Origin: Bacillota bacterium
GTDB taxonomy: Bacteria; Bacillota; Clostridia; Tissierellales; Tissierellaceae
Direction of reading: 5' to 3'
Assembly (NCBI GenBank): GCA_023388495.1
Contig: JAEWGC010000012.1
Location: 1 to 32,686, forward strand
Length of the DNA stretch: 32,686 bases
Shown one piece after another: positions 7,793 through 14,772 of this stretch (positions within the stretch are counted from its first letter, which is position 1; every line of letters begins with the position of its first letter). The notes beneath the pieces are model-generated. The model was not told the origin of the DNA and did no database searches. It saw nothing but the letters and a program-made list of their open reading frames with translations. A program made the position numbers and the translations under genes.

Positions 7793-8179
7793 TTAAGGAA
7801 GTATTTTTATAATCAATTCCATAAGAGCTAAGAGAATTGGGATTGCAAGAACCATAATTAAAACCTTACCGCCTAATTCTATTTTCATAGCTATACTGTC
7901 TTCTCCTGCATCTCTGGATATCTGTGCGCCAAACTCTACTATATAAGCCATTCCAATTATCTTGAGAATTGTAGAGAAATACGCAAATTCTATGTTTACT
8001 CTTCTAGCTAAAGTATTTAGAGTTTGAATTACATAAGACAATTCTCCTAAAATCATGGTAAAAATAACAACACCAGTTAATAAACTTATATATATAGTAA
8101 ATTCAGGCTTTATGTTCTTTAAAACAACAACAAGTACTGTAGCTACAATTCCTATACCTACTATTTTAATAATTTCCAT
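7793..8179 (-). CDS. spoIIIAD: Stage III sporulation protein AD (SpoIIIAD)
   Basis: A 128-residue membrane protein with four hydrophobic segments; KNIKPEFTIYISLLTGVVIF and EFGAQISRDAGEDSIAMKIELGGK (split around residues 90-112) match the SpoIIIAC/SpoIIIAD family. It is a small integral component of the SpoIIIA channel and overlaps in topology with SpoIIIAC. The ATG at 8179 has an AAGGGG site upstream, and the gene is spaced 23 nt from spoIIIAC. Confidence 0.92.
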   Translation of the reverse strand: MEIIKIVGIGIVATVLVVVLKNIKPEFTIYISLLTGVVIFTMILGELSYVIQTLNTLARRVNIEFAYFSTILKIIGMAYIVEFGAQISRDAGEDSIAMKIELGGKVLIMVLAIPILLALMELIIKILP

Positions 8180-8202
8180 CTCATATTCCCCTTATTAAAG
8201 TA

Positions 8203-8397
8203 TTACAATCTAAATAATACTCTTACATTATCAAAAAGTTTAGATATTAAATTAATTACTGCTCCAAAAGCAATAGCTAGCCCAATTACAGTAACTATAA
8301 ATCCATACTCTCCCTTTCCGGACTTATCGAGTAAAGTATGCACAATACCTACAAGTATACCGAGCCCTGCAATTTTAAAAATTAAATCTACTTCCAT
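8203..8397 (-). CDS. spoIIIAC: Stage III sporulation protein AC (SpoIIIAC)
   Basis: A 64-residue protein of the normal family length with two membrane helices (about 5-22 and 31-52) joined by the conserved LLDKSGKGEYGF loop. It is a mother-cell membrane component of the SpoIIIA-SpoIIQ channel. The ATG at 8397 follows GAGGAGGATAAAT. Confidence 0.92.
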   Translation of the reverse strand: MEVDLIFKIAGLGILVGIVHTLLDKSGKGEYGFIVTVIGLAIAFGAVINLISKLFDNVRVLFRL

Positions 8398-8409
8398 ATT
8401 TATCCTCCT

Positions 8410-8934
8410 CTATACAAGCATAATTATTATTCCTGCTCCAGTTATAATCCCTAAGCTTCTATATAGCTTTTCATTTTTATTTTTTTCATTTTTTGCCTCT
8501 AGAATCTGAGCAGTTATTTGATTTAATATTAGTACAAAGTTTTTTTGCTGGTCAGCTCTATCAGATGCACCTAAAACCCTACCTAAAGCTAAGAATATTT
8601 CCACATCTTCCTTTTTCAAGTGAAGATCATCATATAATTTTTCTTCAACTGATAAAAAACTGCTATATACTCCCTCCCTCTTATTTATTAGTAGATCTTT
8701 CTTTATTTCTTCAAATATATAAGATACTTTTTCTTTACCTTTTCTAAATACATTGGACAATGCATCAGGCAGAGGAGTCGCCCCATATACTATTTCTGTC
8801 TCTAAAATTTTAATACATTGTTCTAAATACATTAAATTTTCTAATCTAGATGAAAAAGTTTTTCCATAAAGATATCCTATTGTAGTAGAAGTTAAAAAAA
8901 TTAATGACGAAGATATTAGTTTTAATAAAGTCAT
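8410..8934 (-). CDS. spoIIIAB: Stage III sporulation protein AB (SpoIIIAB)
   Basis: About 174 residues: an N-terminal membrane helix, a cytosolic helical domain resembling GspF/PilC cytoplasmic domains (YLEQCIKILETEIVYGATPLP, then LGRVLGASDRADQQKNF), and a short C-terminal hydrophobic helix. It is thought to act as platform partner for the SpoIIIAA ATPase. The ATG at 8934 lies 1 nt after the spoIIIAA stop. An in-frame TTG at 8952 sits inside the ribosome-binding region, so it is not used here. Confidence 0.92.
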   Translation of the reverse strand: MTLLKLISSSLIFLTSTTIGYLYGKTFSSRLENLMYLEQCIKILETEIVYGATPLPDALSNVFRKGKEKVSYIFEEIKKDLLINKREGVYSSFLSVEEKLYDDLHLKKEDVEIFLALGRVLGASDRADQQKNFVLILNQITAQILEAKNEKNKNEKLYRSLGIITGAGIIIMLV

Positions 8935-8935
8935 T

Positions 8936-9922
8936 TTAATCACTCTTTCCAAGATAAATAGGTTTAAAATTATAACTATCTATTATTTCCCTTATACTTC
9001 CCACACCATTCGATCTATCAAGAATAATAAATCTGTCGAATATCTTTTCTTCGAATAAATCCTTCATACTAGATTTGCTTCTTACTTCTTCTAAGCTACT
9101 ACCATGAATGGTAGCTATAAGCTTTATCCCTGCCCTTAAGGCCTCATGGATTGCTTCAACATCTTTTTTACCACCTATTTCATCTACGGCAATTATATCT
9201 GGTGATAAAGACCTTATCGCCATCATAATTCCATCAGATTTTAAGCATCCATCTAATATGTCTGTTCTAACTCCTACATCATTTTGAGCTATTCCATTAT
9301 ACATTCCTGCGATTTCTGACCTTTCATCAATAACACTAACCTTAAATCCCTGGAGATTTAAGGGATAAAAGCCATTGCTCAAGTTTCTAACTATATCTCG
9401 CAACAATGTTGTCTTCCCACATTGTGGTGGAGATATAATAAGGGTGTTATAAAATGTTTTAGGAGCATTAACTAAACAAGGAATAATAGAATCAGAAACC
9501 CCTAAGATTTGTCTTCCTATTCTTATATTCAATGATGAGATATTTTGAATCTTTTCAACTCCATTAGAGTTATACACTACCTTGCCGCCTATGCCTACTC
9601 TATGTCCTCCCCTTATGGTTATATATCCATTTTTTATTTCTTCTGCGTAAGCATATACAGAATAATTGCTAATCAATTGAAATGTATTTTTTATATGGTT
9701 TTCATTTACAATCATTGCCTTAGAGGGATGGGAATTGACATCCCCCATCATTGATACGAAATAATCCTTAGTTCCGCAGAAAATCGTTAATGGTCTATTA
9801 TTTCGAAGTCTTATTTCCTCTACCCTATCCTTATAATTAGAAGGAATTCGATTTAATACTGTATTTAATTCTTCACATAGATTTTCAATAACAGAATCAT
9901 ATATCTTAAAATCTTTTAACAT
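8936..9922 (-). CDS. spoIIIAA: Stage III sporulation protein AA, AAA-type ATPase (SpoIIIAA)
   Basis: A 328-residue cytosolic ATPase related to type II/IV secretion ATPases. The Walker A motif is PPQCGKTT (about 165-172), the Walker B region is DIIAVDEIGG (about 242-251), and the ATIHG segment follows near 272. It powers or assembles the SpoIIIA channel in the mother cell; in B. subtilis the ATPase motifs are needed for late sigma-G activity. The ATG at 9922 has GGAGGGACAGGTT upstream. It is the first gene of an intact eight-gene operon with no gaps over 24 nt. Confidence 0.94.
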   Translation of the reverse strand: MLKDFKIYDSVIENLCEELNTVLNRIPSNYKDRVEEIRLRNNRPLTIFCGTKDYFVSMMGDVNSHPSKAMIVNENHIKNTFQLISNYSVYAYAEEIKNGYITIRGGHRVGIGGKVVYNSNGVEKIQNISSLNIRIGRQILGVSDSIIPCLVNAPKTFYNTLIISPPQCGKTTLLRDIVRNLSNGFYPLNLQGFKVSVIDERSEIAGMYNGIAQNDVGVRTDILDGCLKSDGIMMAIRSLSPDIIAVDEIGGKKDVEAIHEALRAGIKLIATIHGSSLEEVRSKSSMKDLFEEKIFDRFIILDRSNGVGSIREIIDSYNFKPIYLGKSD

Positions 9923-9943
9923 AACCTGTCCCTCCTTATATAA

Positions 9944-9972
9944 ATTCTATGATTGTACAATCTATATATGTC
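9944..9972 (-). promoter_or_regulatory. Probable sigma-E promoter for spoIIIA
   Basis: The minus strand reads GACATAT (9966-9972), a 14-nt gap, then CATAGAAT (9944-9951), close to the sigma-E consensus with its CATA-type -10. The spoIIIA operon is sigma-E dependent in B. subtilis, so position and motif agree. A TTGACA overlapping the -35 has no good sigma-A -10. Confidence 0.45.
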
Positions 9973-9981
9973 AAAAAATAA

Positions 9982-10017
9982 AAAAAGTTCTAAGGTTATA
10001 TAACCTTAGAACTTTTT
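9982..10017. terminator. Intrinsic terminator after the CD1247-like gene
   Basis: A 12-bp palindrome (9987-9998 with 10001-10012) flanked by A-runs on one side and T-runs on the other works on either strand. It closes the efp-CD1247 transcription unit 10 nt after the latter's stop codon and insulates the spoIIIA promoter. Confidence 0.85.
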
Positions 10018-10027
10018 CATAAATAAA

Positions 10028-10369
10028 TTATTCTTCGTGGTCTTCACCACAATGACAACAGCAATCTTCATCATCGCAGTAATCGTCAAAATCATCAAAA
10101 TCAAATTCATCATAATCATAGTCTTCATCTTCATAGTCTTCATCTGTTCCATAGATTTCATCTTCTACGTCAGCTAAGTCCTCATCGATGAAGTTTACAT
10201 ACTCTTCTAAATCTCCTTGATTTTCAATAGTCTCATCTAATACATCAGCAAACTCTTCTAATACATTTACTATTTGAAGTAATAATTTGCCTTCTTTTGA
10301 GCTTTCATCAACACCTAGACCATCAGCTAATCCTCTTAAATAAGATACTTTTTGCATTAAATATTCCAT
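10028..10369 (-). CDS. CD1247-type N-terminal domain protein, acidic with Cys-rich tail
   Basis: A 113-residue soluble protein. Residues 1-65 resemble the CD1247 N-terminal domain found in Clostridia (YLRGLADGLGVDESSKEGKL, then helical LEEFADVLDE). The remainder is an extreme acidic tract of Asp, Glu and Tyr, ending in a cluster of five cysteines and two histidines (CDDEDCCCHCGEDHEE). The tail could bind metal, but no enzyme motif is visible and the function is unknown. The gene lies between efp and spoIIIAA, a neighbourhood conserved in sporulating Clostridia. Confidence 0.75.
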   Translation of the reverse strand: MEYLMQKVSYLRGLADGLGVDESSKEGKLLLQIVNVLEEFADVLDETIENQGDLEEYVNFIDEDLADVEDEIYGTDEDYEDEDYDYDEFDFDDFDDYCDDEDCCCHCGEDHEE

Positions 10370-10409
10370 TATTATCCCTCCTAATTTTATGTTATAGAAA
10401 CATTATTAC

Positions 10410-10967
10410 CTAAACTCTAGATAAATACTCACCTGTTCTTGTATCTATCTTAATTTTATCCCCTATATTTACAAATAGAGGAACAGTTATAACAGCACCT
10501 GTTTCTACAGTTGCTGGCTTGTTAGCACCAGAAGCAGTATCACCTTTTACACCTGGTTCAGTTTCAGTAACCTCTAACTCAACAAAGTTTGGTGCATTAA
10601 CTTCGAAAGCCTTACCTTGAAAAAATCTAATAGTAGCATTATCATTTTCCTTTAAGTATACCATAGCCTCTTCTACAGCACTTTTCTCTAATGGAAGTTG
10701 TTCATAGGTTTCAGTATCCATAAAGTAATATAATTCACCATCATTATATAAATACTGCATTTCCTTAGTCTCTATTTGAGCCTTTGGAAATCTTTCAGTT
10801 GGATTGAAGGTAACTTCTTTAGTTCCACCAGACATTACTGATCTTATCTTTGTCCTAACAAATGCTGCTCCTTTTCCTGGTTTAACGTGTTGGAAGTCAA
10901 TTATTTGGTATACATCTCCATCCATTTCAAATGTTATGCCTTTTCTAAATTCACTTGCTGATATCAT
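10410..10967 (-). CDS. efp: Translation elongation factor P
   Basis: A 185-residue three-domain protein that enters the ribosomal E site and relieves stalling at polyproline. The modified-loop motif KPGKGAAFVR (about 29-38) carries the conserved lysine. FMDTETYEQ and GDTASGANKPATVETGA are also typical, and the C-terminus ends in KIDTRTGEYLSR. No poxA/epmA-type gene is nearby, as expected for Bacillota. The ATG at 10967 has GGAGGGTAAAAAT upstream. It sits 19 nt after aroQ, a common gene pair. Confidence 0.96.
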   Translation of the reverse strand: MISASEFRKGITFEMDGDVYQIIDFQHVKPGKGAAFVRTKIRSVMSGGTKEVTFNPTERFPKAQIETKEMQYLYNDGELYYFMDTETYEQLPLEKSAVEEAMVYLKENDNATIRFFQGKAFEVNAPNFVELEVTETEPGVKGDTASGANKPATVETGAVITVPLFVNIGDKIKIDTRTGEYLSRV

Positions 10968-10986
10968 ATTTTTACCCTCCTACATT

Positions 10987-11421
10987 CTAGTTATTCAATA
11001 ATTTTAAGGCATCCATAGCTACTAAATAACTATTAGATCCTAAACCTGATATTTGACCTGTACAAACAGGCGCTATAACAGACCTTCTTCTAAAACCTTC
11101 TCTTCCATAAATATTAGATAAATGAACTTCTATTACAGGTATATTTAACATTTCTATAGCATCTCTAATAACTATACTATAATGAGTAAATCCTGCTGGA
11201 TTGATAATTAGACCTCTATAATCTAATTCCATAATTTCCTGAATTTTGTCCACAATCTGACCCTCGTGATTTGACTGAAAGATTTCAACTTCCATATCTA
11301 ATTCTGTAGCTTTATTTTCAATAAGTCCGTTAATTTCTTGTAGAGACTGCCAGCCATATATAGAATGATCTCTTTTTTCTAAAAGGTTTAGGTTTGGACC
11401 ATGTATAATAAGTATTTTCAT
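10987..11421 (-). CDS. aroQ: 3-Dehydroquinate dehydratase, type II
   Basis: A 144-residue cytosolic enzyme of the type II class that dehydrates 3-dehydroquinate in the shikimate pathway. Signature motifs are HGPNLNLLEKR (6-16), the catalytic-loop tyrosine in SIYGWQSLQE, INPAGFTHYS with the active-site Asn and the following His region, and EVHLSNIYGREGFRRRS. The length is normal. It lies downstream of aroK, and with aroE at the other end of the pilus locus it marks a split aro gene group. Confidence 0.95.
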   Translation of the reverse strand: MKILIIHGPNLNLLEKRDHSIYGWQSLQEINGLIENKATELDMEVEIFQSNHEGQIVDKIQEIMELDYRGLIINPAGFTHYSIVIRDAIEMLNIPVIEVHLSNIYGREGFRRRSVIAPVCTGQISGLGSNSYLVAMDALKLLNN

Positions 11422-11474
11422 AATTAAAATGCCCTCAACTTTCCACTTTATTATATCAGTCTCTATTATTTACC

Positions 11475-11996
11475 TCAAGAGTTAATTTTAACACATTTTA
11501 CTAAAACTTCATAGATAATTTCATCAATAGATTTTCCATCTACAGAAATTATAAAATCTGCTGAGGATAAGTATAGATTTTTCCTATCATTATACATAGC
11601 TTCCACCTTTTTATATATATCTCTATCAGTATTTAATAATGGTCTAGTATTTTCGGATTTTATAATATTATTTACTATATTACCTATTGAGGATTCTAAT
11701 AATAATATTATTCCTCTTTTTTTAAGTCTAACTATATTAATATTATTTAATACTATACCTCCACCTGTAGATATTATTAGGTTTTCCCTCTGATATAATT
11801 CATCAATAACTTCAGATTCTAATTTTCTAAAATAGGATTCCCCATGTAATGAAAAAATATCTTCAATAGTTGTCCCAGTTTTAATTTCTATAAGCTCATC
11901 AGTATCTATAAATTCCATACGTAGTTTCTTAGACAAAGCTTTGCCAACAGTAGTTTTTCCTACCCCACTCATACCAATCAATACAATATTACTCAA
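11475..11996 (-). CDS. aroK: Shikimate kinase
   Basis: About 173 residues. The P-loop GMSGVGKTT is near the start, followed by the substrate-binding DTDELIE, FRKLE and STGGGIV motifs, and an Arg-bearing lid ENTRPLL. It phosphorylates shikimate with ATP. TTG at 11996 is the favoured start because AGGTG ends six bases upstream; ATG 12002 directly abuts that site with no spacing and GTG 12005 overlaps it, although either would give the same protein with a few extra residues. The gene follows comFB closely, 12 nt after its stop. Confidence 0.92.
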   Translation of the reverse strand: MSNIVLIGMSGVGKTTVGKALSKKLRMEFIDTDELIEIKTGTTIEDIFSLHGESYFRKLESEVIDELYQRENLIISTGGGIVLNNINIVRLKKRGIILLLESSIGNIVNNIIKSENTRPLLNTDRDIYKKVEAMYNDRKNLYLSSADFIISVDGKSIDEIIYEVLVKCVKINS

Positions 11997-12008
11997 ATTC
12001 ATCACCTA

Positions 12009-12278
12009 TTAATCATGTTTAGGATTTTTAGCTACAATCTCTATAGCCTTTGTTACAGCTGTTACTATATCTGAATTAAATTGATAGTTCATATTATTTA
12101 TCTTAGTAAATACATATCCCTTTTCAGTTACAACATACTTAGGGCTTAAACTATTAAGTGCAATAGCAGCTATATCTAATCTACATTTTTCACATTTACA
12201 ACCATTGCCCACTTGATTTTGTATACTATCAATAACATTTAAAACTTCAGATTCCATTAAATTATATAATTCCATCAT
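12009..12278 (-). CDS. comFB: ComFB family protein
   Basis: About 89 residues matching the late-competence ComFB family: an N-terminal helix YNLMESEVLNVIDSI, a Cys cluster CKCEKCRLDIAAIALN, then SPKYVVTEKG. The cysteines suggest metal binding. ComFB homologues in cyanobacteria have been reported to bind c-di-GMP and to influence type IV pili and competence. A position at the end of a pilus locus suggests a regulatory role here, which is inference. The start is ATG 12278 or the next codon, ATG 12275; a seven-G tract (12282-12288) replaces a normal ribosome-binding site. Confidence 0.82.
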   Translation of the reverse strand: MMELYNLMESEVLNVIDSIQNQVGNGCKCEKCRLDIAAIALNSLSPKYVVTEKGYVFTKINNMNYQFNSDIVTAVTKAIEIVAKNPKHD

Positions 12279-12291
12279 GGTCCCCCCCACA

Positions 12292-13320
12292 TTAGTTACT
12301 TTTAATTACATCTATAATAGGTTCAATAAATCCAGGCAAATAAGTCCCATACTTATAAATAAAATGTCTATAATATTTTATATTGACTTTTTCCATAAAA
12401 TCATTATTGATTACATTGTCAGTAATCAGCATTCCAATAATATCTACATCTATATTATCATTGATAATTATTTCACCATCCTTTGCTATTATTATACCAT
12501 TAAATTCAAAATTACTAGATATTATTATATTTCCTTCAACATATATAACTCCAGATAGTTTTATTTTTTTATTTGACTTTTCAGGATTCCCTATGAAAAA
12601 ATTAGTCCCTCCTTCAAAATCTTTTACAGAAATAAATACTTCTTTCTTTGGAAAACGCTCCACAAATGGTTCCTTCATAGTTTCTCTATAGGAGTTTATC
12701 TCAAAACTTCCATCATCTCTTTTATATAAAACAATATCATTAAAACTAGAAAATTCAGCTCCATAAATGTTTTGTGATCCATTAGAACTATTTATATTAA
12801 TCTCATTTGATATTTGTTGTAGAAGCCTTGATAACTTATCTCTATATTTAGCCTCTATTGAATTTACATCTAATTTTGGCTTTTCTATTTCAAAAACTTC
12901 ATTTATTATAGTAATTGATGATGTTACTTTAGATTTTAAGCCCTTATAATTACTCTCTGCTATGATATTTAAATATTTTCTATTATTTTTATCTAAGATT
13001 CTTACCCTAATATTCTTTTCATTATCTCCTAATTCTAAATCTTCATTGTCTATTATAATATTTCCTGGTCCCCTTGAATAAGGATACAATCTAAAATACT
13101 CCAATAAACCAGGGTATAACTGATCATTATAATATTTTCCCTCAGAAACAGCCATAAAGATTTTTGCCTCAGCCAAATAATAGGATTGTGTGTTATTGGA
13201 TGTGGAACTTAATATCAAATATTGAAGAATAGCTTTATGTCCAAGATATAAAACCATAAATATAACTACAGACATAACTATTAAAGCCATAACAGAAATA
13301 AATCCATATCTTCCCTTCAT
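12292..13320 (-). CDS. PilX-like pilus assembly membrane protein
   Basis: About 342 residues with one N-terminal membrane helix (GFISVMALIVMSVVIFMVL, 6-24) followed by the helix SYYLAEAKIFMAV typical of PilX-type minor pilins. There is no GFTLIE cleavage motif. The middle is charged and the C-terminal part alternates hydrophobic short strands (KLSGVIYVEGNIII, FNGIIIAKDGEIII), suggesting a beta-helix or bactofilin-like stack. It is the last of a run of four overlapping minor pilin genes and probably joins the pilus tip or initiation complex. The ATG at 13320 has GGGGGAAAT upstream. Confidence 0.7.
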   Translation of the reverse strand: MKGRYGFISVMALIVMSVVIFMVLYLGHKAILQYLILSSTSNNTQSYYLAEAKIFMAVSEGKYYNDQLYPGLLEYFRLYPYSRGPGNIIIDNEDLELGDNEKNIRVRILDKNNRKYLNIIAESNYKGLKSKVTSSITIINEVFEIEKPKLDVNSIEAKYRDKLSRLLQQISNEININSSNGSQNIYGAEFSSFNDIVLYKRDDGSFEINSYRETMKEPFVERFPKKEVFISVKDFEGGTNFFIGNPEKSNKKIKLSGVIYVEGNIIISSNFEFNGIIIAKDGEIIINDNIDVDIIGMLITDNVINNDFMEKVNIKYYRHFIYKYGTYLPGFIEPIIDVIKSN

Positions 13321-13334
13321 ATTTCCCCCAAAAT

Positions 13335-13907
13335 TCAATAATCTATAGAGCATCTAATATAAATGTCAGATTTTAATATTAATTTATGTCCATTATTATG
13401 TTTAAATATAAATTCAAGATGAATCATCTTATTTTCCGTATCAAATCTTGTATTTTCTATATCATATACAAATTCACATAGATCATTATTTCCACTAAAT
13501 TCAGCATAAGAAGGATATTTTTTATCTACTCTAGTACAAGCAACCCTAACAATTTTATCATCTTTTCTATGGTAAGAAATATAGGTATATTCATTAGGAG
13601 TTTTTTCGTCATCAATTTTAAGAATAATAAAACCAATATTGTATGGATATTTAAGTTTTAAATTTTTTATCAAATCTGATGAAATTATTCGGTCTGCAGC
13701 TTTAATATCATCCTTTATAAATTCAATTGCATATCTTCCATGTAACAATATCTCATCTTTTTCATCTCCTAGACCGCAAGCATTTATAGAAAATCTTAAA
13801 ATGCTAACTAGAGACAATGCAATTATAGAAGAAACTCCTAAAGTTAAAATAATCTCTATTAGAGTAAATCCCTTATTTCTTCCGTAAGTATGCCAGATAT
13901 TCCACAT
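13335..13907 (-). CDS. PilW-like minor pilin
   Basis: About 190 residues with a class III signal: a short leader, then KG^FTLIEIILTLGVSSIIALS, where Glu5 is present and the hydrophobic helix spans about 20 residues. The C-terminal domain has a helical RYAIEFIKDDIKAADRII segment, as in PilW/ComGF-like pseudopilins, followed by strands. The start at ATG 13907 is preferred (GAGGGGAG upstream, though spaced about 11 nt); an ATG at 13943 is possible. It overlaps the end of the PilV-like gene by 35 bp. PilD would remove the leader, and it probably belongs to the minor pilin priming complex. Confidence 0.78.
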   Translation of the reverse strand: MWNIWHTYGRNKGFTLIEIILTLGVSSIIALSLVSILRFSINACGLGDEKDEILLHGRYAIEFIKDDIKAADRIISSDLIKNLKLKYPYNIGFIILKIDDEKTPNEYTYISYHRKDDKIVRVACTRVDKKYPSYAEFSGNNDLCEFVYDIENTRFDTENKMIHLEFIFKHNNGHKLILKSDIYIRCSIDY

Positions 13908-14298
13908 TAGATATATTACTCCCCTCTTTGTTGTGGTAAACATAAACCGAAAGCATCCATAAAGAGTCTAATTTTTCATCTTTAATTATTTTCAAGGAAA
14001 ATTTCTCATTATTTTCTTTTTTAGGCAAATCAATTTCAATTGAATTATTTCGATTAAATAATTCAATTAATTCAGAAACAGCAACGTCATAAATATATAA
14101 ATCTGATTCACTATCTATATTATAAGCCTTAATTTTTTCTATTGTCATTTCTCCAATATACATCATCTCAAGTCTTATATTGTGATTTTTAAAAATGATT
14201 AAGGATGAATGGATAATAGGTAAAGTAGTTACCCCAATTAATCCAAGTAAAAATAATCCTAGAATACTCTCTACTAAGGTAAATCCTTTTCTATCCAT
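13873..14298 (-). CDS. PilV-like minor pilin
   Basis: A 141-residue protein with a very short leader, MDRKG^FTLVESILGLFLLG, including the Glu at +5 of the mature protein. The pilin helix continues into HSSLIIFKNHNIRLEMMYIGEMTIEKIKAYN, as in PilV/GspI-type pseudopilins. The ATG at 14298 is preceded by GAGGTAATTATC. Overlap with the next gene and the short gap from the FimT-like gene show one transcription unit. Confidence 0.8.
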   Translation of the reverse strand: MDRKGFTLVESILGLFLLGLIGVTTLPIIHSSLIIFKNHNIRLEMMYIGEMTIEKIKAYNIDSESDLYIYDVAVSELIELFNRNNSIEIDLPKKENNEKFSLKIIKDEKLDSLWMLSVYVYHNKEGSNISNVEYLAYLRKK

Positions 14299-14313
14299 GA
14301 TAATTACCTCTTC

Positions 14314-14772
14314 TTATTTATTATCAATGTAAAGATTGACCTGTCCTGTAACTGGTGTAATGGTTATTTTAATCTTTTGTTTTTTCTTATTAGTTAATGA
14401 AATTGTTCCTCCAATACTTGGTGATCCCGTAGGTGTGAATTTAATAGAGCCTCCAAAGTTATTTTCACCAATTACTATACCATGTGATAAATTAACTTCC
14501 TTTACAACAGTTTTATTGTCTTCTTTTCTAATGATATAACTATTGCTAGATTTATTAATAGAAAAAATATATACTGTATTTTCTACAATTGCACTATTTC
14601 TAGCAAATATAATATCCCTTTTAAACTCCATAAGTTCTTTTTTTTCTTGAGTATTGAATATAATATTAAAACTAGGCATAGCTACAGATAAAACTATAGC
14701 AAATAAGGCTATTACAACTAGTAGTTCTACTAGGGTATAGCCGTATTTTTTCTTATGCCCTAAAACCTCCAT
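14314..14772 (-). CDS. GspH/FimT-like minor pilin
   Basis: A 152-residue prepilin with leader MEVLGHKKKYG^YTLVELLVVIALFAIVLS; tyrosine instead of phenylalanine follows the cleavage glycine, which PilD enzymes accept. The mature part has ELMEFKRDIIFARNSAIVEN, typical of GspH/FimT, then a strand-rich C-terminus (GSIKFTPTGSPSIGGTISL). The ATG at 14772 overlaps the end of the SLH gene by 13 bp and has no separate ribosome-binding site, which suggests coupled translation. Confidence 0.82.
   Translation of the reverse strand: MEVLGHKKKYGYTLVELLVVIALFAIVLSVAMPSFNIIFNTQEKKELMEFKRDIIFARNSAIVENTVYIFSINKSSNSYIIRKEDNKTVVKEVNLSHGIVIGENNFGGSIKFTPTGSPSIGGTISLTNKKKQKIKITITPVTGQVNLYIDNK

Noticed and set aside
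8936..9922. SpoIIIAA as a further pilus ATPase
   Set aside because: Although related to PilB/PilT, it heads the unmistakable eight-gene spoIIIA operon and lacks the zinc site and N-terminal domains of PilB.
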